Made by a program: the position numbers and the translations under genes. Of a stretch of 64,000 nucleotides of DNA, positions 40,110 through 49,009 are shown piece by piece. Source of the stretch: Limnohabitans sp. Rim28 (GTDB lineage Bacteria; Pseudomonadota; Gammaproteobacteria; Burkholderiales; Burkholderiaceae_C). Under the pieces are notes generated by a model, which had not been told where the DNA came from, did no database searches, and worked only from the letters and a program-made list of their open reading frames with translations. Location of the stretch: NCBI RefSeq assembly GCF_000293865.2, contig NZ_ALKN02000008.1:110226-174225 (forward strand), written 5' to 3'. Within the stretch, counting starts at the first letter, position 1. Every line of letters begins with the position of its first letter.

Positions 40110-40499
40110 ATGACAACGCAAGGTTTTGTGGTGACGCACGCCAAAGACGCGCAGTTCGAGCGTGGTCTGCGCTCATTTTTTGAGTACCGTGATTTGGGGC
40201 TCAAGGAGGCCACCCAGGGCCGTGTCACGGCCAGTGTGATCCGTGCCGCAGGCGGGCATGAATTTTCCAGCCAGCCGCATTTGCACCACACCGAGTTCCA
40301 GCTGGTGTATGTGCTCAAGGGCTGGATCGAGTTTGAATACGAGGGGCAGGGCCCGGTTCGGCTGGAAGCGGGCTCCTGTGTACACCAACCGCCAGGCATT
40401 CGCCACCGCGAGCTGGGCCACAGCGAGGATCTGGAGCTGCTCGAAGTGGTGCTGCCCGCTGACTTCAAGACCGAGACGGTCGACAGCGTCAACCCCTGA
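40110..40499 (+). CDS. Cupin-domain protein
   Basis: A 129-residue single cupin. Metal-binding residues of the two cupin motifs can be seen: HLHHTEFQLVYVLKGWIEFEYEG and the later HQPPGIRHREL. Function is unknown. GGAG stands 6 bases before the ATG at 40110; the ATG at 40104 overlaps that ribosome-binding site and is less likely. It precedes the SbmA-like gene by 13 bases. Confidence 0.87.
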   Translation: MTTQGFVVTHAKDAQFERGLRSFFEYRDLGLKEATQGRVTASVIRAAGGHEFSSQPHLHHTEFQLVYVLKGWIEFEYEGQGPVRLEAGSCVHQPPGIRHRELGHSEDLELLEVVLPADFKTETVDSVNP

Positions 40500-40512
40500 A
40501 TTAGAAGAACCC

Positions 40513-41469
40513 ATGTTCCGCAGTTTCTTTCTTTCACGCCGATGGGCTTTGTGGGCCTGGGGTGGTCTGTTTGTGCTGGTGGCGCTGGTGTTCATCACGG
40601 TGCAGCAGACCGTCAAGTTGAACGCTTGGTACGGCGAGTTTTATGACCTCTTGCAAAAGCCCGAACAAGCCGGCGGGTTGGAGAAGTTCTGGGGTTTCAT
40701 GCTGCAGTTTGCGTGGATTGCTTTTCCGTTCATGTTGCTGCGCAGCCTGGAGACGTATCTGGCGTCTCACTTTGCTTTTCGATGGCGTCAGGCCATGACC
40801 GAAGAATACCTGCCGCGCTGGCAGCGCACCGATGCCACGGTAGAAGGTGCATCCCAGCGCATTCAAGAAGACTGCATGCGGTTTGCCCGGCAAACAGAAA
40901 ACCTGGGCCTGGGGCTGGTGCGTGCGGTATTGACGCTGGTGTCTTTCATCCCGATTTTGTGGGCCTTGTCCGCGGGCATGGCGATTGCCTGGTTGCAGTT
41001 TGAGGGTTCGCTGTTTTGGGTGGCGCTGGTCACGGCGCTGGGCGGCACCGTCATTTCGTGGTTTGTGGGCATACGCCTGCCTGGGCTGGAGTACAACAAC
41101 CAAAAGACCGAGGCCGCCTTGCGCAAGGACCTGGTGTTTGCCGAAGATGATCGCAGCCGCATGCATTTGCCCACGGTGCTGGAGTTGTTTACCGGCGTGC
41201 GGCTGAACAATTTCAGGCTGTTCAACCACTACGCATACTTTCACCTGTGGAGCAATTTGTACAGCCAGATGATGGTGATCTTTCCATTCCTCTTGATGGG
41301 GCCCTCGCTGTTCACCGGCCTGATCACCTTGGGGGTGATCCAGCAGGTCAGCAATGCCTTCAACAAAGTCAACGACGCGTTTTCTTACCTGATTGAGCGT
41401 TGGACCGACATCACCGAGCTGCGCTCCATTTACAAACGGCTGACCGAGTTCGAAAAGGCCTTGGCTTGA
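40513..41469 (+). CDS. SbmA/BacA-like transporter, short form
   Basis: A 318-residue inner-membrane protein of the SbmA/BacA family, which imports peptides and some antibiotics using the proton gradient. It matches the family from the segment before VKLNAWYGEFYDLLQ to the C-terminal ITELRSIYKRLTEFEKAL, including SHFAFRWRQAMTEEYLPRWQ, QRIQEDCMRFARQTENLGL, GIRLPGLEYNNQKTEAALRKDL and VFAEDDRSR. It lacks the first 90 or so residues (the first membrane helices) of E. coli SbmA. I see no frameshift or in-frame remnant upstream, so this looks like a natural short variant. Confidence 0.88.
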   Translation: MFRSFFLSRRWALWAWGGLFVLVALVFITVQQTVKLNAWYGEFYDLLQKPEQAGGLEKFWGFMLQFAWIAFPFMLLRSLETYLASHFAFRWRQAMTEEYLPRWQRTDATVEGASQRIQEDCMRFARQTENLGLGLVRAVLTLVSFIPILWALSAGMAIAWLQFEGSLFWVALVTALGGTVISWFVGIRLPGLEYNNQKTEAALRKDLVFAEDDRSRMHLPTVLELFTGVRLNNFRLFNHYAYFHLWSNLYSQMMVIFPFLLMGPSLFTGLITLGVIQQVSNAFNKVNDAFSYLIERWTDITELRSIYKRLTEFEKALA

Positions 41470-41503
41470 CCCTTGGCAAAATGGCCTGTCCTCAGGAAAA
41501 CCC

Positions 41504-41947
41504 ATGCCCCATACCGTCAAATTTCAGCGTGTTTTTCGTGCACCTGCACAGCGCGTTTTTCGCGCCTTCATCGATCCCGATGCCATGGCCAAGTGGTTGC
41601 CGCCCCATGGATTCACCGGCCGCGTGCATGAGATGGATGCCCGAGTGGGTGGCGTTTACCGGATGTCGTTCACCAACTTGAGCAATGGCCAATCGCACAG
41701 CTTTGGGGGCAAGTTCCTGGAGTTCCGCCCTGCTGAATTGCTCAGCCACACCGACCGCTTTGATGCTGCCGAATTGCCGGGCGAGATGGTCACCACCATC
41801 CGCTTTCAAACGGTGTCGGTGGGCACCGAGGTGAACATCGAGCAGACGGGCATTCCCGATCCAATTCCTCCCGAGGCCTGTTGTTTGGGCTGGCAGGAGT
41901 CTTTGCAACTGCTGGCGCTGCTGGTCGAGGCCGAAATTCCCGATTGA
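41504..41947 (+). CDS. SRPBCC / AHSA1-like protein
   Basis: A 147-residue START-like fold protein of the AHSA1 group: KFQRVFRAPAQRVFRAFIDPDAMAKWLPPHGF, VGGVYRMSFTN, FGGKFLEFRPAELLSHTDRF and CLGWQESLQLLALLVE. It probably binds a hydrophobic ligand; the function is unknown. It converges on the SulP gene with only 6 bases between. Confidence 0.88.
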   Translation: MPHTVKFQRVFRAPAQRVFRAFIDPDAMAKWLPPHGFTGRVHEMDARVGGVYRMSFTNLSNGQSHSFGGKFLEFRPAELLSHTDRFDAAELPGEMVTTIRFQTVSVGTEVNIEQTGIPDPIPPEACCLGWQESLQLLALLVEAEIPD

Positions 41948-41953
41948 TTGTCT

Positions 41954-43639
41954 TTAGATGGCTGCAGCGCTGATATCGGCGGGTAGCGGGTCCAGCGCTC
42001 TGAGCGCCTGCAGGGCTTCGGCATCGGTGCGGTAGAGCTTGAGGTGCGGGCCCTCGGCCAGCTCACCCGCTCGGCGCAAGGTGCTCTCGACAGGCAGCTT
42101 GATGCCGCTGATGTGCAGGGTGATGCCCCGGCTGGCCAATTGGCGCTGCAACTGGCCAAAGGTTTCCACCCCCGTCACATCAATGCGGTTGATGGGCTGG
42201 GCAAACAGGGCCACATGTTTCACATCGGGGTGCTGGGCCAAGTGGTCGGTGATGGCGCGGTCAAAGTCGCTGGCCGCGGCAAAGTCCAGCTCGGCGTCCA
42301 TGCGCAACGCATACAAATGTGGCGCCAGCGGCGGCAACTTCCACAGATGCCGGTCACGCAGGCTGCCATCAGGGTGCAGACCCACTTCGATGATGCGCGG
42401 GTGCAAGCGGGTGTGCAGAAAGTGACTCAAGCCCACCAGCACGCCGGTCATCACACCCCAGTAAATGCGCGGTGCCGTCAGCAGGGTCATGGCAAAGGTG
42501 ATGCCCGCCGTCATGGTCTCGATGCGGCCCACGCGCCAGAGGTTCAAAAATTGCCGGGGCTGGAACAGGTTGAGCACGGCCACGATCACGGCCGCCGACA
42601 TGACCGAGCGCGGCACGAACTGCAGCGCGGGCATGAGCAAGAGCAAAGCCAGCAGCACAAAACCCACCGACGCCACCACCGCCCAGCCTGAGCGTGCGCC
42701 GGCATAGAGCATGAGGGCTGAGCGCGAGAACGAGGTGCTGGTGGCAAAGCTGCCCGAAAACGCCGAAGCTATTTTGGCCAGGCCTTGGCTGAAGAGTTCG
42801 GTGCTGTCGTCCCAGCGCTTGCCGTCGCGACGGCATTCGATGCGGGCGCTCGAAGCTGTTTCCAGAAAGCTCACCAGGGCGATCACCAGGGCGGGCACCC
42901 AGAGTTGGTTCAGGGTGTCCAAACCCGGCCATGCTGGCCAATAAAAATCAGGCAGGCCCGAAGGCAGCAGGCCGACCACCGCGCCGTGGTCTTGGTAATC
43001 GGTGGCATAGGCGATGACCGAGGCGATGCCCATGACGATCATGATGCCAGGCCATCGGGGCTTGAAGTGGCGCAGCAGCAGCAAGACAGCCAAACTGCCC
43101 AGCCCAAACCACGCAGGCCAGCCGCTGAGCCACAGGGGCCAGCTTTGCACATCCCAGCTCCAGGCTTTGACGCCCAGCAGTCCCGGCACTTGCGAGGCCA
43201 TGATGAGCAAGGCGGCAGCTTGGGTAAAACCCATCATCACTGGGGCGCTGACCAGGTTGATCAGCCAGCCGTAGCTGCCCAGACCCAGCAGCAGCTGAAT
43301 GGCCCCCGACAGCAGCGACAACCAAACCGCCAAGGCCACCCATTCGGGCGAGCCGGGTTCGGCCATGCCCGTTAGAGAAGCCCCAATCAACACGCAAGTG
43401 AGGGCAGCCGGGCCCACTGATAAGCGGTTGGCGCTGCCAAACAAAACGGCCAGCAATGCGGGGATCAGGCAGGTGTAAAGCCCGGTGACCAATGGCATGC
43501 CCGCCAAGCCCGCATAGGCCACGGCTTGCGGAACCATGACCAGCGCCACGGTCAGGCCTGCCAGCACTTCGGTGCGCGCCAGCGGCGCCGTCAGGCGTGG
43601 CCATTGGCGGAAGGTCAAAAAGCGTTGCATGTCAGGCAT
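41954..43639 (-). CDS. SulP-family anion transporter
   Basis: A 561-residue inner-membrane transporter of the SulP family for sulfate, bicarbonate or dicarboxylates. The N-terminal sulfate-transporter signature VLAGLTVALVMVPQAVAYAGLAGMPLV is followed by about 11 membrane segments, and a cytoplasmic C-terminal STAS domain begins near residue 435 (LYALRMDAELDFAAASDFD, INRIDVTGVETFGQL). It lies downstream of the sulfatase on the same strand with 24 bases between, which suggests sulfate movement. Confidence 0.92.
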   Translation of the reverse strand: MPDMQRFLTFRQWPRLTAPLARTEVLAGLTVALVMVPQAVAYAGLAGMPLVTGLYTCLIPALLAVLFGSANRLSVGPAALTCVLIGASLTGMAEPGSPEWVALAVWLSLLSGAIQLLLGLGSYGWLINLVSAPVMMGFTQAAALLIMASQVPGLLGVKAWSWDVQSWPLWLSGWPAWFGLGSLAVLLLLRHFKPRWPGIMIVMGIASVIAYATDYQDHGAVVGLLPSGLPDFYWPAWPGLDTLNQLWVPALVIALVSFLETASSARIECRRDGKRWDDSTELFSQGLAKIASAFSGSFATSTSFSRSALMLYAGARSGWAVVASVGFVLLALLLLMPALQFVPRSVMSAAVIVAVLNLFQPRQFLNLWRVGRIETMTAGITFAMTLLTAPRIYWGVMTGVLVGLSHFLHTRLHPRIIEVGLHPDGSLRDRHLWKLPPLAPHLYALRMDAELDFAAASDFDRAITDHLAQHPDVKHVALFAQPINRIDVTGVETFGQLQRQLASRGITLHISGIKLPVESTLRRAGELAEGPHLKLYRTDAEALQALRALDPLPADISAAAI

Positions 43640-43663
43640 GCCCGATCTTAGCCGCCAAGGCCT

Positions 43664-45004
43664 TCAGCGCTGGGGCATGTCTTTGGCCGAGTAGCCCAAG
43701 CTGACGGTGGCGTCTTCAGGAATGGCGGGCACGGTGGCGTCCCAGGCTTCCCAAGCAGCGCGCATAGCGCCTAGGCGCTCGGGTTCACGCTGGGCCAGAT
43801 TGGCGCGTTCGCGTTCGTCGGCGGGGATGTTGAACAGGTAGTCGTGGCCGTCCACCCGCAGGTATTTGTAGTCGCCCATGCGCAAGGCGCGCTGGCCCCG
43901 GTGGTTCATGCGCCAGTACAGCGGGCGCTCAAACTGTTGGCTGGCATCGCGCAGCACGGGCAGCATGGACACACCGTCAAAGGGCAAGTCGTCTTGGGCC
44001 TTGGCACCTGCCAACTCGACCATGGTGGCGGACCAGTCCATGGTCATGCAGTGCTGGGCCGATGTGCCGCCGGGCGCAATCACAGCAGGCCAGTGCGCGA
44101 TCCACGGCACACGGATGCCGCCTTCGGTCAGGTCCATCTTGCCGCCCACCAAGGGCCAGTTGTCGCTGAATCGCTCGCCCCCGTTGTCGCTGGTGAAAAC
44201 GATCAAGGTGTTGTCGAGTTGGCCCGTCTTTTTGAGCGCATCGACCAACCACCCAATGCCTTCGTCCATGTGGTGGATCATGCGGTGGTAAGTGTGGATG
44301 TTGCCGCCGTGCAGGTGGAACAGGTTGTCCTTGACCTCTTGCGCCAGGGCGTGGTCTTCGCGGGTTTCCCAGGGCCAGTGTGGCGCGGTGTAGTGCAGGC
44401 TCAAAAAGAAGGGCTTGCCCTGCGCGGCGCCGGGGGCCATGCGCTCGACAAAATCCACCGCTTTGTGCGAGATCAGGTCGGTCAGGTAACCGTCTTCGTG
44501 CTTTTCTTCTTCGTTGGTGTAGAGGTCGTGTGTGCCGTTGTTGCTGGCGTGGGTGAAGTAGTCCACCCCGCCCGACATGGGACCAAAAAATTCTTCGTAA
44601 CCTGACTTGATCGGGCTGAAGTGGGGTGGGTAGCCCAAATGCCATTTACCGATCAGCGCCGTGCGGTAGCCACTGGCTTTCAGCAGCGAGGGCAGTGTGG
44701 GGTGCTCGGGCGGCAGGCCCAGCACTTTGCTGCCCTTGCTTTTGCTGTTGATCGGCTCGTCAGCCCCGCCGCGCAGGCGGTACTGGTACCGCGCCGTCAT
44801 GAGCGCGAAGCGGGTGGGCGAGCACACGGGCGAGTTGGCGTAACCCTGTGTGAACTTGAGACCGCCTGCCGCCAGCTGGTCGAGCACGGGCGAGACCTTG
44901 CCAAACTTGGCGTCGCGGCCGCCGTAGCAGCCGAGATCCGCAAAGCCGAGGTCGTCGGCCACGATGAAAATGATGTTGGGGCGCGGGGTGATCGTGGGCG
45001 TCAT
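43664..45004 (-). CDS. Arylsulfatase-type sulfatase
   Basis: Type I sulfatase of 446 residues that hydrolyses sulfate esters. The N-terminal metal site is PNIIFIVADDLGFADLGCYGG, and the formylglycine motif CSPTR has its Cys at residue 61 (NSPVCSPTRFALMTARY); GKWHLGYPPHFSP and VFTSDNGGERFSDNWPL complete the site. The chosen start gives no signal peptide, so it appears cytoplasmic. It needs a formylglycine-generating enzyme, which is not in the window. It starts 4 bases after the Bug gene stop. The substrate is unknown. Confidence 0.92.
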   Translation of the reverse strand: MTPTITPRPNIIFIVADDLGFADLGCYGGRDAKFGKVSPVLDQLAAGGLKFTQGYANSPVCSPTRFALMTARYQYRLRGGADEPINSKSKGSKVLGLPPEHPTLPSLLKASGYRTALIGKWHLGYPPHFSPIKSGYEEFFGPMSGGVDYFTHASNNGTHDLYTNEEEKHEDGYLTDLISHKAVDFVERMAPGAAQGKPFFLSLHYTAPHWPWETREDHALAQEVKDNLFHLHGGNIHTYHRMIHHMDEGIGWLVDALKKTGQLDNTLIVFTSDNGGERFSDNWPLVGGKMDLTEGGIRVPWIAHWPAVIAPGGTSAQHCMTMDWSATMVELAGAKAQDDLPFDGVSMLPVLRDASQQFERPLYWRMNHRGQRALRMGDYKYLRVDGHDYLFNIPADERERANLAQREPERLGAMRAAWEAWDATVPAIPEDATVSLGYSAKDMPQR

Positions 45005-45008
45005 GGGT

Positions 45009-45989
45009 TCAGTCCAGTTGCACGCCGGTGGCTTTGATGGGCTTTTCCCAGCGGGCCAAGTCAGCACGCTGTGCGGCCGCCAAATCGTTGGAGTTGGAGC
45101 CAATCACCTCGTAACCAAGTTTGATCATCTTGTCTTTCGTGGCGGGATCGCGCGCGATTTTCATCATGGCTTTTTCCAATCGGGCCAGGGCTTCACCCCT
45201 GAGGCCCGCTGGGCCGTACATCGCAAACCAGGCGGTGGCGTCCATGTTGACGCCTGACTCTCTGAGGGTGGGCACTTCAGGAACTTGCGGGTCGCGTTGG
45301 TTGCCGGTCACGGCGATGATGCGTACTTTGCCTGCCCGGTGCATTTCGGCGGTTTCAGACACCACGTCAAATTTGTAGCCGATGTGGCCACCCAACAAAG
45401 CGGTGTTGGCTGGCGCGCCGCCTTGGAAAGGGATGTGGTTGAGGTTGATGCCCGCCGATTGCTCCATCAACACGCCCATGAAGTGGGGCAGGGTGCCTGC
45501 ACCGGGTGTGCCGTAGCTGGCAGAGTTGGGGTCGGTCTTGGCTTTGGTCACCATCTCGGCCACGGTTTTCACGTTGCTGGCAGGACCAGAGACCACACCA
45601 AACTGGAATCGGGCGATTTGGGAAATGGGTGTGAAGTCTTTCACGGCGTCGTAATCGAGCTTTTTGTAGACATGCGGGAACAGCACCATGGGGCCGCTGG
45701 GCAAAATGATCACGGTCTGGCCATCGGGTTTGGCCGCCTTGGTCATGTTCAAAGCGATGCGTCCACCTGCACCCGGTTTGTTGTCCACCACAATGGGGCC
45801 AAAGTCGTCTTTCAGCGCATCGGCCACCATGCGGGCCAACACATCGGCAGAACCACCAGGTGGAAAACCCACCAGAATTTTCAAGGGTGGCTTGTCTTGA
45901 GCCCCAACCCCAGAGCTCAGTAAAGACATGGACAAGGCGGCCATTGCCAAGACCCAAACACGTCGAGGTGTGCGTTGAAAAACAGACAT
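45009..45989 (-). CDS. Bug/TctC-family periplasmic binding protein
   Basis: A 326-residue extracytoplasmic receptor with a signal peptide (VWVLAMAALSMSLLSSGVGAQ) and the Bug pattern: LKILVGFPPGGSADVLARM, VVDNKPGAGGRIALNMTKAA, DFTPISQIARFQFGVV and HIPFQGGAPANTALLGGHIG. The frame stays open far upstream to 46280, but the signal peptide fixes the start at MSVFQRTPRR. Because the sulfatase follows after 4 bases, its ligand may be an organosulfate or a carboxylate released by the sulfatase. Confidence 0.92.
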   Translation of the reverse strand: MSVFQRTPRRVWVLAMAALSMSLLSSGVGAQDKPPLKILVGFPPGGSADVLARMVADALKDDFGPIVVDNKPGAGGRIALNMTKAAKPDGQTVIILPSGPMVLFPHVYKKLDYDAVKDFTPISQIARFQFGVVSGPASNVKTVAEMVTKAKTDPNSASYGTPGAGTLPHFMGVLMEQSAGINLNHIPFQGGAPANTALLGGHIGYKFDVVSETAEMHRAGKVRIIAVTGNQRDPQVPEVPTLRESGVNMDATAWFAMYGPAGLRGEALARLEKAMMKIARDPATKDKMIKLGYEVIGSNSNDLAAAQRADLARWEKPIKATGVQLD

Positions 45990-46069
45990 GAAAGTCTCCA
46001 GAATGAGTGGGATGCAAACGTACCCAGTGAGCGGGCAAACCAAGCCAAAATGTAATCTTGTTTTGAGCA

Positions 46070-46084
46070 GTTGTTCTGAACAAC
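46070..46084. promoter_or_regulatory. Palindromic operator candidate GTTGTTC-T-GAACAAC
   Basis: A perfect 7-bp inverted repeat with a single central base, in the 181-base gap between the divergent Bug-sulfatase-SulP run and the nuclease gene. A dimeric regulator could bind here. No regulator gene is adjacent. Confidence 0.45.
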
Positions 46085-46170
46085 CATCACCCCGGAAAAC
46101 CCTGATGCTTCTGATGCCTTCACAAGGTCTGTCTTGGATCGGCGACTTGTTACGCACTGTTCCTGCGCCC

Positions 46171-46677
46171 ATGAAAGCCTTTCGCCAATGCGGGGTGCTG
46201 GTGTGTTTGTCTGGGGCTTGTGGGCTGCAAGCTGCCGAGAGGTGGCCTGCTTGGGTGAGTTGGGTGATGGACGGTGACACGGTGTTGTTGGTGCGGCAGG
46301 GTCAGACGGAGCCGGTCAAATTGCGCATCGATGGCATCGATGCCCCCGAAACATGCCAGCCTGGCGGTATGGCCTCGCGGGACGCCATGATTCGCCTGAC
46401 ACTTCGCAAGTCGGTTCAGGTCACCGATCTGGGTTTCGACAGTTACGGCCGTCAAGTGGGGCGTTTGTCGGCTGACGGTGTCGATGTGGGTGCGGAGATG
46501 GCGCGCTCGGGCATGGCTTGGGCTTACCGATTCAAAACAGGTCGTGGCCCTTATGCGGCCTTGCAACGCTCGGCACAAAAAGAGAAAAAGGGGGTGTTTT
46601 CCGCCGCTGAGGCGGCCATGTCACCCGCCGTGTTCAGGCGTTTTCATGGCGCGTGCCAAGGCACTTTGGGCCAATAG
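46171..46677 (+). CDS. Secreted thermonuclease-like nuclease
   Basis: A 168-residue SNase-like protein. The N-terminus from MKAFRQCGVLVCLSGACGLQAAE looks like a signal peptide, which decided the start; an ATG at 46105 in the same frame would bury it. Staphylococcal-nuclease features are visible: VMDGDTVLLV (metal Asp), LRIDGIDAPETCQPG (catalytic Arg and Glu region) and DSYGRQVGRL. It is probably exported and degrades DNA or RNA. No strong ribosome-binding site is seen. Confidence 0.85.
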   Translation: MKAFRQCGVLVCLSGACGLQAAERWPAWVSWVMDGDTVLLVRQGQTEPVKLRIDGIDAPETCQPGGMASRDAMIRLTLRKSVQVTDLGFDSYGRQVGRLSADGVDVGAEMARSGMAWAYRFKTGRGPYAALQRSAQKEKKGVFSAAEAAMSPAVFRRFHGACQGTLGQ

Positions 46678-46680
46678 CCT

Positions 46681-47436
46681 TCAAGCTCTGACAGAGGCGC
46701 ACACCGGGCATGCTGCGTTGCGCTGCATGCGGATATCGGTCCAAGACAGTTCGCGCCCATCGAGCATGAGCAAGCGCCCAGCCATGTGGCTGCCCATGCC
46801 GCTCAAGATCTTGAGGGCCTCAGCCGCCTGCACCGAGCCGATGATGCCCACCAAAGGCGCAAAAACACCCATGGTGGCGCAGCGGGTCTCTTCGGGTGTT
46901 TGTTCGGGCGGAAAGATGCAGGCATAGCAAGGCGCATCGGTTTGGGTGCTGTCAAACACGGACACTTGGCCGTCCATGCGGATGGCGGCCCCAGAGACCA
47001 AGGGTTTTCGGTGGGTCACACAAGCCAGGTTGACGGCTTGACGGGTTGCGAAGTTGTCACAGCAGTCAATGACCACGTCGGCTTGCGGCACCAGGGCATT
47101 CAGCAAGGCCGTGTCCGCCCTTTGGGTGACCGCGGTGACGGTGACGTCGGGGTTGATTTGTGCAATGGCGGTGCGCACCGATTCGGCCTTGAACTGGCCC
47201 ACGCGGTCCAGCGTGTGCGCAATTTGGCGTTGCAAGTTGGTGGCGTCCACTTCGTCGTGGTCCACCACGGTGATGTGACCGACACCCGCACTGCCCAAAT
47301 ACAAGGCCACCGGTGAACCCAAGCCACCCGCCCCTATGACCAAAGCATGGGAGCCTAAGAGTTTTTCTTGGCCCTCAAAGCCCAATTCGTTGAGCAAAAT
47401 GTGCCGCGAGTAACGCAGCAGTTGGGTGTCATCCAT
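46681..47436 (-). CDS. moeB: HesA/MoeB/ThiF-family adenylyltransferase
   Basis: E1-like enzyme that adenylates the C-terminal Gly-Gly of a sulfur-carrier protein such as MoaD or ThiS. The 251-residue protein has the nucleotide motif VIGAGGLGSPVALYLGSAG, the DATNLQRQIAH arginine finger region, DNFATRQAVN and two zinc-binding pairs (CYACIFPP and CPVCASV). Without a rhodanese domain it cannot be told whether it serves MoaD or ThiS. It follows ctpA on the same strand; a start at 47466 would overlap ctpA. Confidence 0.9.
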   Translation of the reverse strand: MDDTQLLRYSRHILLNELGFEGQEKLLGSHALVIGAGGLGSPVALYLGSAGVGHITVVDHDEVDATNLQRQIAHTLDRVGQFKAESVRTAIAQINPDVTVTAVTQRADTALLNALVPQADVVIDCCDNFATRQAVNLACVTHRKPLVSGAAIRMDGQVSVFDSTQTDAPCYACIFPPEQTPEETRCATMGVFAPLVGIIGSVQAAEALKILSGMGSHMAGRLLMLDGRELSWTDIRMQRNAACPVCASVRA

Positions 47437-47462
47437 TCGGGGCATCCATCCGAGGCGTCGGA

Positions 47463-48911
47463 TCACTCTTTCTTGTCGGCTTTGCGCTCGGCCAAGGTCG
47501 TGCTGGCCTTGACCGGTTGGCCCTTGAGTTGCCTGATGGCTTGGGCCAACTGAAAGTCTTGGTCAGAGCCAAACTCAGGCAAACGGCGCTCTGCCAAGGG
47601 TTTGCGAGAGTCTTCCTCCAGTTTTTTCATGGCCTCTTCACGGGCTTGCTCGCGGGCCGGGTCTTTCTTTTCTTCGGCCTCTCGGCCATTGGACAGGTGC
47701 TTTTGCAAGTCGGCTTCGCGGGTGCGCAGGGCCGCAAACACATTGCCCGTTTCGGTTTCATCCAGCATCACGTCAGGTACGATGCCTTTGGCTTGAATGG
47801 CGCGTCCGCTGGGGGTGTAGTAGCGGGCCGTTGTGATTTTCAGTGCCGTGTCAGGGCCAAGTTGACGAACGGTTTGCACCGAACCTTTGCCGAAGGTTTG
47901 GCTGCCCATCAGTGTGGCCCGCTTGTAGTCTTGCAAGGCACCTGCCACGATTTCACTGGCCGATGCAGAGCCTTCGTTGACCAGCACCACCAAGGGCACC
48001 TTTTTCAAGGCGCCATTGGTGGCTTGGGTCATGCGGGTGATCGGGTCATTGGTGCTGTTGCGACGCCAAAATTGGGGAGAGGCCTTGTAGGTGAACTTGC
48101 TCTCTTCGAGTTGCCCGTTGGTGGTGACCACTGTGACGTTGTCCGGCAAAAAGGCCGCGGACAGGGCCACGGCGGCATCCAGCAAACCGCCCGGATCGTT
48201 GCGCAAATCGAGCACCATGCCCTTGATCTGAGGGTCTTGTTTGTACATCTCTTCGATCTTGCGGGCGAAGTCATCCACAGTGCGTTCCTGGAACTGAGAC
48301 ACCCTGATCCAGCCATAGCCCGGCTCGATCAGCCTGGATTTGACCGATTGGGTCTTGATCTCTTCGCGGATGATGGTGACCGGGAATGTGCGGTTTTCGG
48401 ACCTGCGGAAGACGGTCAAGACCACTTTGGTTTTGGGCTCACCGCGCATGCGCTTGACCGCTTCACTCAGTGGCAGGCCCTTGAGCGGCGTGTCATCGAC
48501 CTTGGTGATCAGGTCGTTGGTTTTGAGGCCTGCACGGTCGGCGGGTGAACCTTCGATGGGGGAGACAATTTTGACGACACCGTCTTCTTGGCTGATTTCA
48601 ATACCCACGCCCACGAATTTTCCGGAGGTGCCTTCAGAAAACTCTTTGAAGCTTTTTTTGTCGAAATACTGCGAGTGAGGGTCCAGACTGGACACCATGC
48701 CAGAGATGGCTTCGGTGATGAGTTTTCGCTCGTCGACCGGCTCTACGTAATCGCTTTTGACCATGCCGAAAACAGCTGCCAATTGCTGCAGCTCTTCCAG
48801 AGGCAGCGGAGCCATGTTGCCACGCGCCACGGTTTGCAATGAAACAGTGGTCAGTGCGCCCGCCAAGGCGCCAATGCTGAGCCATCCGGCGATCTTGAGT
48901 TTGTATCCCAT
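47463..48911 (-). CDS. ctpA: C-terminal processing peptidase, S41 family
   Basis: Periplasmic serine protease that trims or degrades proteins from the C-terminus. The 482-residue protein has an N-terminal signal or anchor (IAGWLSIGALAGALTTVSLQ), a PDZ domain (about 85-165; GIEISQEDGVVKIVSPIEG) and the S41 core with the Ser in NEGSASASEIVAG and the Lys in MGSQTFGKGSVQTV. The C-terminal tail is Glu/Arg/Lys-rich. It lies between gpmA and moeB, an order common in beta-proteobacteria. Confidence 0.94.
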   Translation of the reverse strand: MGYKLKIAGWLSIGALAGALTTVSLQTVARGNMAPLPLEELQQLAAVFGMVKSDYVEPVDERKLITEAISGMVSSLDPHSQYFDKKSFKEFSEGTSGKFVGVGIEISQEDGVVKIVSPIEGSPADRAGLKTNDLITKVDDTPLKGLPLSEAVKRMRGEPKTKVVLTVFRRSENRTFPVTIIREEIKTQSVKSRLIEPGYGWIRVSQFQERTVDDFARKIEEMYKQDPQIKGMVLDLRNDPGGLLDAAVALSAAFLPDNVTVVTTNGQLEESKFTYKASPQFWRRNSTNDPITRMTQATNGALKKVPLVVLVNEGSASASEIVAGALQDYKRATLMGSQTFGKGSVQTVRQLGPDTALKITTARYYTPSGRAIQAKGIVPDVMLDETETGNVFAALRTREADLQKHLSNGREAEEKKDPAREQAREEAMKKLEEDSRKPLAERRLPEFGSDQDFQLAQAIRQLKGQPVKASTTLAERKADKKE

Positions 48912-49009
48912 GGTGCGTGTGCGTGTTCGGTGAATGTCAAATCAATATACACCCGCAAGCCCTGAAGCGACGGGCGTGGCCTGTAATTTCCTGTAAAGAC
49001 CCCGAAAGC

